A DNA stretch of 63,763 nt. It comes from Nocardioides sp. Lineage in GTDB: Bacteria > Actinomycetota > Actinomycetes > Propionibacteriales > Nocardioidaceae. Positions 18,289 through 26,619 of the stretch are shown piece by piece (position 1 is the stretch's first letter; each line of letters starts with the position of its first letter). The stretch is from the NCBI RefSeq assembly GCF_025965415.1, contig NZ_JAOPWY010000017.1:1-63763 (forward strand), in the 5' to 3' direction. Below the pieces are notes generated by a model. The model was given only the letters and a program-made list of their open reading frames with translations. It was not told the DNA's origin and searched no databases. The position numbers and the translations under genes are program-made.

Positions 18289-20483
18289 GGGGTGCCGATC
18301 GACACCGGGACCGCGGGGACCAGGGGCTCGGCCGGCGTCGGCTCGGCTTCGGTCACCGGGCCATCCACGTGGATGCTGGGCAGCACCCGGTCGAGCCAGC
18401 CCGGCAGCCACCAGTTGCGGTCGCCGAGCAGCTCCATGGTCGCGGGGACCATCACCATCCGGACGATCGTGGCGTCGATGAGGACCGCGGCACCCAGGCC
18501 GAGCCCGAACATCTTCGTCAGGACCGAGTCTCCCAGCACGAAGGACAGGAAGACGGTCACCATGACGGCCGCGCTTGCGGTGATGACGCGGGCCGACTTG
18601 GCCAGTCCGTCAGCCACCGCGAGGGCGTTGTCGCCGGTGCTGTCGTACTCCTCCTTGATCCGGGAGAGCAGGAACACCTCGTAGTCCATGGAGAGCCCGA
18701 ACAGGATGGCGAAGATGCCGATCGGCAGCTGGATGGGCACCGGCGTGGCCTCGGAGATGCCGACCAGGTCTCCGAACGGTCCACCGCTGGTGGCAAGTGC
18801 CAGGACCCCGAACGCCGCCCCCGTGGCCAGGAGGTTCATGATCACGGCTTTCAAAGGGACGAGGACCGAGCGGAACACCATCATCAGGAGCAGGAAGGAC
18901 ACCAGCAGCACGCCGCCGAAGAAGAACGGCAGCCGGTCGGCCGTGCCGCGGGTCGAGTCGACGTTCGCTGCGATCATCCCGCCGACGTGCACCGTCAGAT
19001 CCGTGCCCGCGGAGGCCGCAGGGATGGCGTCCTCGCGAAGGGTGTCGACGAGGTCGACAGTCGCCGCGTCCTGGGGAGAGCCGCTCGGCGTCACGGACAG
19101 CACCGCCGTGTCCCCGGCGTCGTTCACGATCGCTGGGGCGACACGCGCCACCCCGTCGACCGCGCTCAACGTGGAGCCCAGCGCGTCGGAAGCACCCTTG
19201 AGGTCGCGGCCTGCGCCCTGGACGGTCAGCACCATCGGGGCGGTGGAACCCGGACCGAACCCGTCCGCGAGCAGGTCGTACGCCTGCCGGGAGGTGGAGG
19301 TCCTCACGTCGTTCCCGGCGTCCGGGAACCCGAAGCGGATGCCGAGGAAGGGCGCGCCCAGCGCCAGCAGGACCGCCAACGCACCGATGGCGGCACCCCA
19401 TGGACGGCGCTGGATGAAGCGGCTCCAGCGGAACCAGCGGGAGCCGTCGTTGGAGCGGCTCTCTCTCCTCACGAACGGCACGTGCAGGCGTTCGATACCG
19501 CGGCCGGTGAAGCCGAGGACGGCCGGCAGCAGGGTCAGCGACGCCGCGACGGTGACGAGGACGGCGAGCGACACGGTGAACGCGAAGCCGTTCATGGACG
19601 GTTGGCCCATCCAGAGGATGCCGAGCATCGAAGCGATCACCGTGATGCCGGCAAACAGGACGGCGCGACCGGCCGTCCCGATCGCGGTGGAGGTCGCTCC
19701 TCGAGGGTCCTGCCCAGCGGCGAGACTGGTGCGGAAGCGCGTCACGATGAGCAGGGCGTAGTCGATTCCGACGCCGATGCCGACCATGGCCGCAGTTGCG
19801 GGAGCCCAGTCGGGCACGTCGACGACGCGGCGCAGCACCTCACCGAGTGCCATCGCGATGCCGATGCCGAACAGGGCCGTCACCAGCGGAAGGCCCATCG
19901 CCACGACGGAGCCGAAGGTGACGAGCAGGATGATCGCGGCCGCGCCCAGGCCGATCATCTCGGAGCCGACGGGTGCCGTCTGGGAGAGAGCGGCCACAGG
20001 GCCTCCGACCTCGACCTGAAGCGTCTCGTCACCCGCAGCCAGGATCGGCTCGACCAGCGCCGCGGCCAGCGCCGGTGTGTACTCGTCGACGGTGAGGGCG
20101 AGGGCCACGTCGGCGTACGCCGTCGTCCCGTCATCGGAGACCTGCGCTGCACCTCCGGGAGCGAACGGGCTGGCGATGCCGACAACGTCGTCGTTGCGCG
20201 CCACATCGGCGAAGATCGTGGCGGCGCGGGCCCGCACCTCCGGCGAGCTGAGCCCGTCCTCCGCGTGGAGCACGATCTGGACGGTGTCGCCGGAGCGCTG
20301 GGGAAACGCGTTCTCCAAGGTGCTCGAGGCGGCCCGCGACTCCGACCCGGGCTGGAGGTAGTCCTGTCGGAACTCCCCGCCCCAGGCACTGGCCAGGAGG
20401 AACGAGGCGGCCAGCGACCCCAGCCAGGCGAGAACGACGATGCGACGGTGCCGGAAGCACCAGTCAGCGAGATCGACCAACAT
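18285..20483 (-). CDS. MMPL-family (RND superfamily) transporter
   Basis: The ATG at 20483 follows a GAGGAG site, giving 732 aa. The protein has the MmpL layout: helix 1 at about 15-32, a large periplasmic loop (about 35-160), helices 2-6, a cytosolic loop with basic residues, a second helix and loop, and helices 8-12. Proton-relay D-Y pairs are visible in VGIGVDIDY-like GVGIDYALLIVTRFR and GLSMDYEVFLLSRIKEEY. Such pumps export lipids or hydrophobic drugs with proton uptake. The gene is divergent from the response-regulator gene at 20620 and is followed by an overlapping broken ABC ATPase. The substrate is unknown; co-regulation by the adjacent two-component genes is plausible. Confidence 0.9.
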   Translation of the reverse strand: MLVDLADWCFRHRRIVVLAWLGSLAASFLLASAWGGEFRQDYLQPGSESRAASSTLENAFPQRSGDTVQIVLHAEDGLSSPEVRARAATIFADVARNDDVVGIASPFAPGGAAQVSDDGTTAYADVALALTVDEYTPALAAALVEPILAAGDETLQVEVGGPVAALSQTAPVGSEMIGLGAAAIILLVTFGSVVAMGLPLVTALFGIGIAMALGEVLRRVVDVPDWAPATAAMVGIGVGIDYALLIVTRFRTSLAAGQDPRGATSTAIGTAGRAVLFAGITVIASMLGILWMGQPSMNGFAFTVSLAVLVTVAASLTLLPAVLGFTGRGIERLHVPFVRRESRSNDGSRWFRWSRFIQRRPWGAAIGALAVLLALGAPFLGIRFGFPDAGNDVRTSTSRQAYDLLADGFGPGSTAPMVLTVQGAGRDLKGASDALGSTLSAVDGVARVAPAIVNDAGDTAVLSVTPSGSPQDAATVDLVDTLREDAIPAASAGTDLTVHVGGMIAANVDSTRGTADRLPFFFGGVLLVSFLLLMMVFRSVLVPLKAVIMNLLATGAAFGVLALATSGGPFGDLVGISEATPVPIQLPIGIFAILFGLSMDYEVFLLSRIKEEYDSTGDNALAVADGLAKSARVITASAAVMVTVFLSFVLGDSVLTKMFGLGLGAAVLIDATIVRMVMVPATMELLGDRNWWLPGWLDRVLPSIHVDGPVTEAEPTPAEPLVPAVPVSIGTP

Positions 20484-20568
20484 TGCGGGCTCCTCAAGTC
20501 GAAAGGTTCGAGACGCCTCGACGCTAGGGACGGCACTCGCCACGCACGATGGGGCTGGCAGCAGCACC

Positions 20569-20608
20569 GTGGGGGTCAGCACCACGGCTGGTGGGCGTCA
20601 GCACCACT
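20569..20608. promoter_or_regulatory. Paired direct repeats before the response-regulator gene
   Basis: GTGGGGGTCAGCACCACG (20569-20586) and GTGGGCGTCAGCACCACT (20591-20608) differ at two positions and start 22 bp apart, two helical turns. Each has GTGG and CCAC half-sites in inverted order. They lie 12 nt before the response-regulator ATG in the divergent MMPL region, so they are good candidates for a regulator binding site, perhaps that of the encoded NarL-type protein. Confidence 0.5.
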
Positions 20609-20619
20609 ACAGTCGAGTC

Positions 20620-21282
20620 ATGGCGCTGCGCGTCGTCTTCGCCGACGACAACTATCTGGTCCGCGAGGGTCTCGCAGCGCTGCTGGCCCAGGCCGAGGCC
20701 ATCGACCTGGTCGACGTCGTGGCCGACCCGGAGACGTTGCTCGCCTCCGTCGCGATGCACTCCCCTGACGCGGTCCTGACTGACATCCGGATGCCACCCA
20801 GCCACACGGATGAGGGCATCGAGGCGGCCAAGCGGATCCGCGCGCGACACCCCGGCGTAGGGGTCGTCGTGCTGTCCCAGTACGTCGAGGAGGACTACGC
20901 CTTCGACCTGTTGTCCGACGGGGTCGCCGGGATGGGCTATCTGCTCAAGGAGCGCGTCGGCGACCTGGATGAGCTGGTCCGAGCCCTGACCGAAGTCGCC
21001 CGTGGCGGCTCCGCGCTCGACCCCTTGGTCGTCGAGGCGTTGCTGGCCCGACGCGGCAACGACGGTCCCCTCCTCGGGCTCACTGATCGGGAGCGCGAAG
21101 TCCTCGCGGTCATGGCCACGGGACGCAACAATGCCGCCATCGCCAGGACGCTCTTCATGAGCGACCGGGCCGTGGAGAAGCACATCGGCTCGGTGTTCCA
21201 GAAGCTGGGGCTGGTCGAGGAGCACGAGACGAACCGTCGCGTCATGGCCGTCCTCGCCTATGTGAAGGCCAGCGGCGCTTGA
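20620..21282 (+). CDS. NarL/LuxR-type response regulator
   Basis: From the ATG at 20620 there are 220 residues. The receiver domain (1-125) has DD at 9-10, phospho-acceptor D55 in AVLTDIRMPP and K109 in YLLKERV. The C-terminal LuxR helix-turn-helix (about 150-215) reads LTDREREVLAVMATGRNNAA and SDRAVEKHIGSVFQKLGL. It is divergent from the MMPL gene and followed by a sensor kinase and a kinase-like gene on the same strand, so the likely pair is this regulator with the kinase at 21366. Repeats just before its start suggest autoregulation or control of the MMPL pump. Confidence 0.9.
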   Translation: MALRVVFADDNYLVREGLAALLAQAEAIDLVDVVADPETLLASVAMHSPDAVLTDIRMPPSHTDEGIEAAKRIRARHPGVGVVVLSQYVEEDYAFDLLSDGVAGMGYLLKERVGDLDELVRALTEVARGGSALDPLVVEALLARRGNDGPLLGLTDREREVLAVMATGRNNAAIARTLFMSDRAVEKHIGSVFQKLGLVEEHETNRRVMAVLAYVKASGA

Positions 21283-21286
21283 TGAT

Positions 21287-21307
21287 GTGGGGTACGGCCC
21301 ACCCCAC
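21287..21307. promoter_or_regulatory. GTGGGGT palindrome between regulator and kinase genes
   Basis: GTGGGGT (21287-21293) and ACCCCAC (21301-21307) are perfect inverted 7-bp arms with a 7-nt spacer, 5 nt after the response-regulator stop. The GTGG/CCAC half-sites echo the repeats upstream of that gene, so the same protein might bind both. It could also be a short attenuator hairpin before the kinase gene. Confidence 0.4.
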
Positions 21308-21365
21308 CCCATGGGTTCGGTCGAGGGCACTGCCCCCGCAGGACGATCGGGACCACACTCACATC

Positions 21366-22688
21366 ATGAGGACACGCACCGGCTCGGGACCACTCCGCGG
21401 CCTCGGGGTGCACCGAGTGCTGGTGTGGGTCGGGTTGACCATCTTCGTGGCAGCCACCTACGTGGTCGTGGTGCGCGGTGTCGGAGCGCTCGTGGGCCGC
21501 ACGGAGTCCCCCAGCGTCTTGCTGTCCATCCTGGCGACGACGGCCGTGGCACTCTCGTTCGCACGGGTGCAGACCACTCTGGAGGGGTGGCTCCGGAGGT
21601 GGGACAGCGGCCACGCAGCGGCGCCGTACGACGTGCTCAGTCACTTCTCCGACAGCGTCCCCGCGGACGAGGGGGGCGAGGAGCAGCTCGCGCGGATGGC
21701 CCGCCTCCTCGGCGAGGGCACCGGTGCCGAGTGGGCCCAGGTGTGGGTGATGGCCTCCGCCGGGCTGACCCTCGCCGCCACCTGGCCGGCCGACACAGGC
21801 ATCCCAGAGACGGACCCCGTTCCAGGACCGGACGGGCGCGACGCCACCGCACCCGGACGGCGCGCCCTGGCCGTGAGCCTCGGCGGGGAGACGTTGGGCA
21901 TCCTTCGGCTCCAGGAGCGCCCCGACCTTCCACTGTCCGGGGTCGAGGAGAGGCTGTTCAATGCCCTCGCTGATCGCGCCGGGCTGATGCTGCGACTGCT
22001 CGGCGTGCGGGCCGACCTGGTGGGCCGGCACGACGAGCTGGTGGAGCGAGCCGGCGAACTGAGGGCATCGCGCGAACGGCTCATCGAAGCCCAGGATGCC
22101 GAGCGACAGCGGCTGGAGCGGGACCTCCACGACGGCGCGCAACAGCATCTGGTGGCGCTGACGGTCAACCTGCGGTTGGCGCAGGCCCTCTCGAAGGATT
22201 CGCCTGACCGGGCCGGCGAGCTCCTCGGCCGACAAGCCGACGCGGCTGCGGTCGCGATCGAGACGCTGTCCTCCCTGTCGCGTGGGATCTACCCACGGCT
22301 GTTGTCCGAGGAGGGGCTGGTGCCAGCCCTGCGCGCCGCGGTCGCCACCAGTGCGACCCCCGTGACGATCAGGGCTGACGCGATGACGCGACTACCCGCC
22401 GCCGTCGAAGCGGCGTTGTACTTCTGCTGCATGGAGGCGGTGCAGAATGCTACGAAACACTCGGGGGCCAGCGCGGTGGGCGTGGACCTGAGCAGCGACC
22501 GCGGAGAGTCGCGACTCGTCGTAACTGACGATGGCGTGGGGTTCATCCAGTCGCCAGGTGCTGCCACAGGGGCCGGTCTGGTCAACATGCGTGACCGCCT
22601 CGACGCAGTCGGCGGAACCGTGACCGTCATCTCGGAGGCCGGCGCCGGCACCACGGTCTCAGCCCTGGTCCACGTTCAGGCGGCCTGA
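21366..22688 (+). CDS. Sensor histidine kinase (HisKA_3 type)
   Basis: I take the ATG at 21366, since the frame before it lacks homology, giving 440 aa. There are two N-terminal membrane helices (about 18-38 and 48-66), a GAF-like domain (about 95-215), a coiled linker, and DHp motif RDLHDGAQQHLVALTVNLRL with H255. The ATPase domain has N-box EAVQNATKHS (N361), VTDDGVGF and GAGLVNMRDRLDAVGG. It should phosphorylate the NarL-type regulator encoded upstream. The next gene begins one base after its stop. Confidence 0.9.
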   Translation: MRTRTGSGPLRGLGVHRVLVWVGLTIFVAATYVVVVRGVGALVGRTESPSVLLSILATTAVALSFARVQTTLEGWLRRWDSGHAAAPYDVLSHFSDSVPADEGGEEQLARMARLLGEGTGAEWAQVWVMASAGLTLAATWPADTGIPETDPVPGPDGRDATAPGRRALAVSLGGETLGILRLQERPDLPLSGVEERLFNALADRAGLMLRLLGVRADLVGRHDELVERAGELRASRERLIEAQDAERQRLERDLHDGAQQHLVALTVNLRLAQALSKDSPDRAGELLGRQADAAAVAIETLSSLSRGIYPRLLSEEGLVPALRAAVATSATPVTIRADAMTRLPAAVEAALYFCCMEAVQNATKHSGASAVGVDLSSDRGESRLVVTDDGVGFIQSPGAATGAGLVNMRDRLDAVGGTVTVISEAGAGTTVSALVHVQAA

Positions 22689-22689
22689 C

Positions 22690-24720
22690 ATGCGCGCGCG
22701 GATCGCCTGGGCTCTGTTGGGCCTGAGCGTACTGGCCGCCACCCTCGACACCGTCTTCACCGCGATGCACCGCACGCTGTGGAGCGAGGCGACCTGGGCC
22801 GAGCACGGGTGGCCGCTGGCCCCACTGGCCAACCTCGGTTGCGCCGCGATGGGTGCGCTCATCGTCAGACGCCATCCCAGGCATCCCATCGGCTGGCTGC
22901 TCTGCGTGGCGAGCTTGCTGTCGGTGACGTTGGCCGCGGAGGCGTACGGCAACTGGGTGCTCGACGGGAATGGCCCCGGCCCCGAGGCCTGGGCCCACCT
23001 GGCTCTGTGGGCGGGACCTCTGCTCGGCTGGCCGGCCTTCACCGCACTGGTGCTGGTGTTCCTGATCGCACCCGACGGACACCTGCCCTCACCCCGGTGG
23101 CGCTGGGCGGTCGCCGTCACCCTCACCGGCCTCGTCCTGCACACGATGGGGACCCTGTCGACCCCGCCTGGCGACTTCGTCTACGGCCAGAGAGACAGCA
23201 CCCGACCCATCACGGCGCCGCTCCTCACGGTGGGGTGGATGCTCGTGGCCGTCGGGTTGATCGCCTCCGCGGTCTCGCTGGTGGCGCGCCTGCGACGCTC
23301 GCGCGACGACGTACGCCGTCAGCTGCTGTGGATTGCTGCGGCAGCGGCACTCTTGGCACTGGGCGTGATCGTGATCCTGGCGGTGCCACGGATGACCGGG
23401 GTGGAGGGAACCTGGCTGGCCTCCTTGCCTCTGCGCATGGCGCAGGTGGCAGTGCCACTCTGCGTGGCGGTCGCGATTCTCCGCCACCGGCTGCTGGAGA
23501 TCGATGTCATCGTCAACCGCGCGCTCGTGCTCACCCTTGCCACCGCCGTGGTGGCCGTCGGCTACGTGCTCGTGGTCGTGGCAGTGGGGCTCGCCGTCGG
23601 CGGCGGGACCACCGGCTTCTGGCCATCGCTCCTGGCGACAGCGGTAGTGGCACTGGCCTTTCAGCCGTTGCGGAGAAGCGTGGTCCGTCTGGCGGACCGT
23701 CTGGCCTTCGGCAGCTCGGCCGCCCCCTACGAGGCGCTCGCCGACTTCAGTCGGCGTCTGAGCAACAGTCCGGACCCGTCGACCCTGCTCCCCGCCGCCG
23801 CGGAGGCCGCCGCCCGTGCGGTCAAGGCGACCCGCGCCGTGGCCGTGCTGCACGTCGAAGCCGGCACCGAGCTGACTGCGGTCTGGCCCCCGGGCGACGG
23901 GGGCGACCCCACGGCACGTGAGCTGGAGTTTCCCGTCCTCCATCTCGGGGAACGCCTCGGCAGCATCACCCTCACCATGCCGGCCGGACACCCGCTTCGC
24001 GGCTGGCAGCACCAGCTGCTCGCCGATCTAGCCGACCAGGCCGGACTGGCCTTTCGCCATGCGCGACTGAGGCTCGAGCTGTCGGGTCAGGTGGCGAAGC
24101 TCGGGCTGCGCACCCGCGAGCTGGGCGACTCGCGCCGCCGACTGATCAGCGCCAACGACGCCGAACGAAGCCGACTCGAGCACGCCATCGCCGGCCAGGT
24201 CGTTCCTCACCTGCGGTCGCTTCCCGATCGGTTGCGCCAGCTGTCCCTGACCGGAATCGGGAGGAGCACGACGTCCGACGACACGCTCCTCGACCCGCTG
24301 GTCCTCTCGCTCAACACAGCACTCGAGTCCTTGAGGGAGATCACCCGGGGCGTCTTCCCGGCCCAGCTGGCCCGCTCCGGCCTTGCGGCAGCCCTCCCGT
24401 CCCTGTTCACCCGAATCGGGAGCACCACGCGGCTGACGATCGACGCGCGTGTGGCCGACAGACGCTTCGACGCCCGGGCCGAAGCGGCCGCCTACTTCTG
24501 CGTCGCCGAGGCAACGCGCGGTCTACAAGATCCCGTCGTGGTGGAGCTGTCTCTGGTCGATGACCAGCTGTGGGTCGCGGTCAGCGGACGCGACGGGGGC
24601 GGGCTGGCCCTGAACCACATCCGGGATCGGGTCGAGGCCACCGGCGGGACGGTGTGGGTGACCAGCTCAGATGGCCGCATCGCCCTCGAGGCGTGCGTGC
24701 CGGAGCCGGTGGCATCCTGA
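22690..24720 (+). CDS. Membrane kinase-like protein with degenerate catalytic sites
   Basis: The 676-aa protein has about eight membrane helices in residues 1-310, a GAF-like domain (about 355-450), then a region aligned with HisKA_3 kinases. Where the real kinase has DLHDGAQQ this one has ERSRLEHAIAGQVVPHL, with no His at the acceptor position. Its N-box reads CVAEATRGLQDP, without the ATP-binding Asn. The final NHIRDRVEATGGTVWVT block is still kinase-like. It is therefore probably a pseudokinase acting as a sensor or modulator of the neighbouring kinase. The 1-nt spacing to that gene supports co-translation. An independent kinase with unusual residues cannot be fully excluded. Confidence 0.8.
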   Translation: MRARIAWALLGLSVLAATLDTVFTAMHRTLWSEATWAEHGWPLAPLANLGCAAMGALIVRRHPRHPIGWLLCVASLLSVTLAAEAYGNWVLDGNGPGPEAWAHLALWAGPLLGWPAFTALVLVFLIAPDGHLPSPRWRWAVAVTLTGLVLHTMGTLSTPPGDFVYGQRDSTRPITAPLLTVGWMLVAVGLIASAVSLVARLRRSRDDVRRQLLWIAAAAALLALGVIVILAVPRMTGVEGTWLASLPLRMAQVAVPLCVAVAILRHRLLEIDVIVNRALVLTLATAVVAVGYVLVVVAVGLAVGGGTTGFWPSLLATAVVALAFQPLRRSVVRLADRLAFGSSAAPYEALADFSRRLSNSPDPSTLLPAAAEAAARAVKATRAVAVLHVEAGTELTAVWPPGDGGDPTARELEFPVLHLGERLGSITLTMPAGHPLRGWQHQLLADLADQAGLAFRHARLRLELSGQVAKLGLRTRELGDSRRRLISANDAERSRLEHAIAGQVVPHLRSLPDRLRQLSLTGIGRSTTSDDTLLDPLVLSLNTALESLREITRGVFPAQLARSGLAAALPSLFTRIGSTTRLTIDARVADRRFDARAEAAAYFCVAEATRGLQDPVVVELSLVDDQLWVAVSGRDGGGLALNHIRDRVEATGGTVWVTSSDGRIALEACVPEPVAS

Positions 24721-24739
24721 ACCTCGTCGCCCCAGCGCT

Positions 24740-25108
24740 TCACACGGTGGCCGCTGACCACACCTCACGCAGCCGGTCCGGTCCCAGCGAGGACTTCGTG
24801 ACATAGGCCACCGCTCCGCACTCCGCAATGAAGCGAGCACCAGCGTCATCGTCATACGTCGAGAGCAGCACCACCACGGGCGAGGACGGGAGCGCCCGCA
24901 CGCGTCGCGTGGCCTCCAGCCCGTCGATGCCGGGGAGGTTGACGTCCATCAGGACGAGGTCCGGGAGCACCTCGGCGCAGATGAGCACCGCTTCCTCACC
25001 AGACCAGGCCACGCCTGCAGGCTCGAACCCCGCGGTCGCCTCGACCACCGCGCTCATGGCGCGAAGGAAGGGGGCCTGGTCATCAACCATCAGCACACGC
25101 ACGCCCAT
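24740..25108 (-). CDS. Stand-alone receiver-domain response regulator
   Basis: The 122-aa protein is a single receiver domain: MVDDQ at 7-11, phospho-acceptor D55 in DLVLMDVNLPGIDG, the Thr/Ser switch in LLSTYDDD and the conserved Lys in YVTKSSL. There is no output domain. A strong AGGAGGTGA site precedes the ATG at 25108. It converges with the degenerate kinase gene 19 bp away. It may serve as a phosphate sink, or signal by protein contact with the kinases nearby, including the soluble kinase at 25497. Confidence 0.85.
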   Translation of the reverse strand: MGVRVLMVDDQAPFLRAMSAVVEATAGFEPAGVAWSGEEAVLICAEVLPDLVLMDVNLPGIDGLEATRRVRALPSSPVVVLLSTYDDDAGARFIAECGAVAYVTKSSLGPDRLREVWSAATV

Positions 25109-25384
25109 GGGGGCTCACCTCCTGATCAGAGTCTGTTGGCCCCCGGCCGCGCTCGGGAGGGGGTGAGCCGTACGACCGAGGTGATCAACCCCCGCCCTAG
25201 CTGGGTCCGGGCGCGCTCACTCCCCCAGGATTTCCCCGTACCAGGCACCTACTGGACGCCCACCCGCTCGGGCGAAACGTCGCTGCCCCCCCGTCTGACC
25301 TGCACAAACGTGCTGAGCGAGTAGCGACACACGATGCCTCTGGGTGTCCTACGACATCTGAGCCACGCTCACCGGCAGGCCCAC

Positions 25385-25442
25385 CAGCCCCCGGCCACCC
25401 CTCCCTTCGGGATTCCTCAGGGGAGGCGGTGGCCGGGGGCTG
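25385..25442 (-). terminator. Strong hairpin in the 25109-25496 gap
   Basis: CAGCCCCCGGCCACC (25385-25399) pairs perfectly with 25428-25442, and the inner CCTCCC/GGGAGG extends the stem. It lies 55 nt after the stop of the minus-strand kinase gene, so it is probably its intrinsic terminator, though no U-run follows. The rest of the 388-bp gap, upstream of the lone receiver, shows no gene. Confidence 0.6.
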
Positions 25443-25496
25443 CGCCATTCGCGCACGGCTCCGGCGAGCTCCGAAAGGCCTTCGGCATCCGGGTCC

Positions 25497-26297
25497 TCAC
25501 CACTGCGCCGGGACGTCGGGGGCCGGGACGGGGCCGGGTTGCGTGACGTCGACCGGGAGCTCGAGGGACGCCTGGAGCCCAGGATCCGAGCCCTCGGAGA
25601 GGAGCAGGTGCCCGCCGAGCGAAGCCGCGAGGACAGCCGCCAGGGCGAGGCCCATCCCCCGGCCGGCGACCGGTTGCCGAGGGTGGGTGCCGCGCTCGAA
25701 GGGCCGCGTCAGACGCTCGCGGTCAGCCGGGTCGATGCCGTCGCCGTGGTCACAGACCTCGATCCGGGTCCCGGCAGCCGAGGTGGCCGACGAGACCCGG
25801 ACGGTGGATGAGTCGGGAGCGTAGGTGATGGCGTTGTCGAGCAGCTCGCGGAGCGCTCGGCGCAGGCGCCGAGCGTCGGTCACGCACGTCTGGGGCCTCG
25901 CCCCGCTGATCAGGAACCGCACGCCGCGCCCTGCGGCACGGTCTCGGTGGACGTGGACCTCCTCCGCCACCAGCTCCGTGATGTCGACAGGCTCCGGGGT
26001 CATCGGTTCGACGGACGCGGCGACCAGGTCGCACACCCCGAGGACGACGTCGCTGAGCCGCTGCGCGGCACGCAGCACGGCCAGGTGCGACGCGTGGACC
26101 TCTGCGGGGACCTCGTGCTCGTGGCCGATCAGCAGCTCGGCGTGGCACAGCACCACGGTCAGGGGTGTGCGCAGGTGATGGTTGACCCGCTCCACGAGCT
26201 CGCGGGCGAACACGTGCTCCCCCGCCGCTCGGCTGTCGGGCGCGCCCGCCACGTCGTACGACGGATCCCCTCTCGTCCGCCCGTCACGTTCCGGCAC
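25497..26297 (-). CDS. Soluble sensor histidine kinase
   Basis: The GTG at 26297 has GGAGGAGG 5-12 nt upstream, giving 266 aa; the frame extends upstream to 26555 without homology. It has no membrane segment or PAS domain. HisKA has VNHHLRTPLTVVLCHAELL with H41. The ATPase domain has N-box LRELLDNAITYAPD, EVCDHGDGIDPAD, an F-box RLTRPFERG and GRGMGLALAAVLAASLGG, all intact. Its HisKA helix is close to that of the ATPase-less protein at 12984. It is divergent from the AraC gene at 26620, matching the pairing seen in copy 1. The partner regulator is not adjacent; the lone receiver at 24740 is a candidate. Confidence 0.85.
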   Translation of the reverse strand: MPERDGRTRGDPSYDVAGAPDSRAAGEHVFARELVERVNHHLRTPLTVVLCHAELLIGHEHEVPAEVHASHLAVLRAAQRLSDVVLGVCDLVAASVEPMTPEPVDITELVAEEVHVHRDRAAGRGVRFLISGARPQTCVTDARRLRRALRELLDNAITYAPDSSTVRVSSATSAAGTRIEVCDHGDGIDPADRERLTRPFERGTHPRQPVAGRGMGLALAAVLAASLGGHLLLSEGSDPGLQASLELPVDVTQPGPVPAPDVPAQW

Positions 26298-26370
26298 GTC
26301 GCCTCCTCCATGCTGCGCAGCGGGACCGCGCCCGCCGGCAGTTCCCGGGGCGTTGGGAGCGGTGGTCTGG

Positions 26371-26412
26371 GTGGCGCCTTGTCGCCCGAAGGGGACGGGC
26401 ACAAGGCGCCAC
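26371..26412. promoter_or_regulatory. 42-nt hairpin in the kinase/AraC divergent region
   Basis: GTGGCGCCTTGT (26371-26382) and ACAAGGCGCCAC (26401-26412) are perfect 12-bp arms, with inner GCCCG/CGGGC extending the stem to about 17 pairs. It lies 74 nt before the kinase start and 207 nt before the AraC start in the 322-bp divergent gap. It may be a leader attenuator of the kinase transcript, an insulator between promoters or a regulator site. Confidence 0.5.
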
Positions 26413-26619
26413 GAGGGTCCCCGGGGGAGGAACCCTCGGCCCAAGGATGACCCGGCAACGGGCCTCGACGGCTGTCTCGGGGCGACCCCCGCGTGATCCG
26501 GCCCGCAGACCGCGCATACCGGCTCAACGAGGGGTCGGCAGCACTGGTTGAGCAACCTAGAATGGCCTCTGACTGCCGGCGGCCGGGCGCCGAGTCATGC
26601 CACTGCAGGGAGAAGCATC

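Noticed and set aside
18369..20768. Long plus-strand frame opposite the MMPL gene
   Set aside because: It is rich in His/Gly/Asp without any fold and mirrors the MMPL gene.
26298..26555. Longer N-terminus for the soluble kinase
   Set aside because: The extra 86 residues are Pro/Gly/Arg-rich without homology and include the hairpin; the GTG at 26297 has a strong ribosome site.
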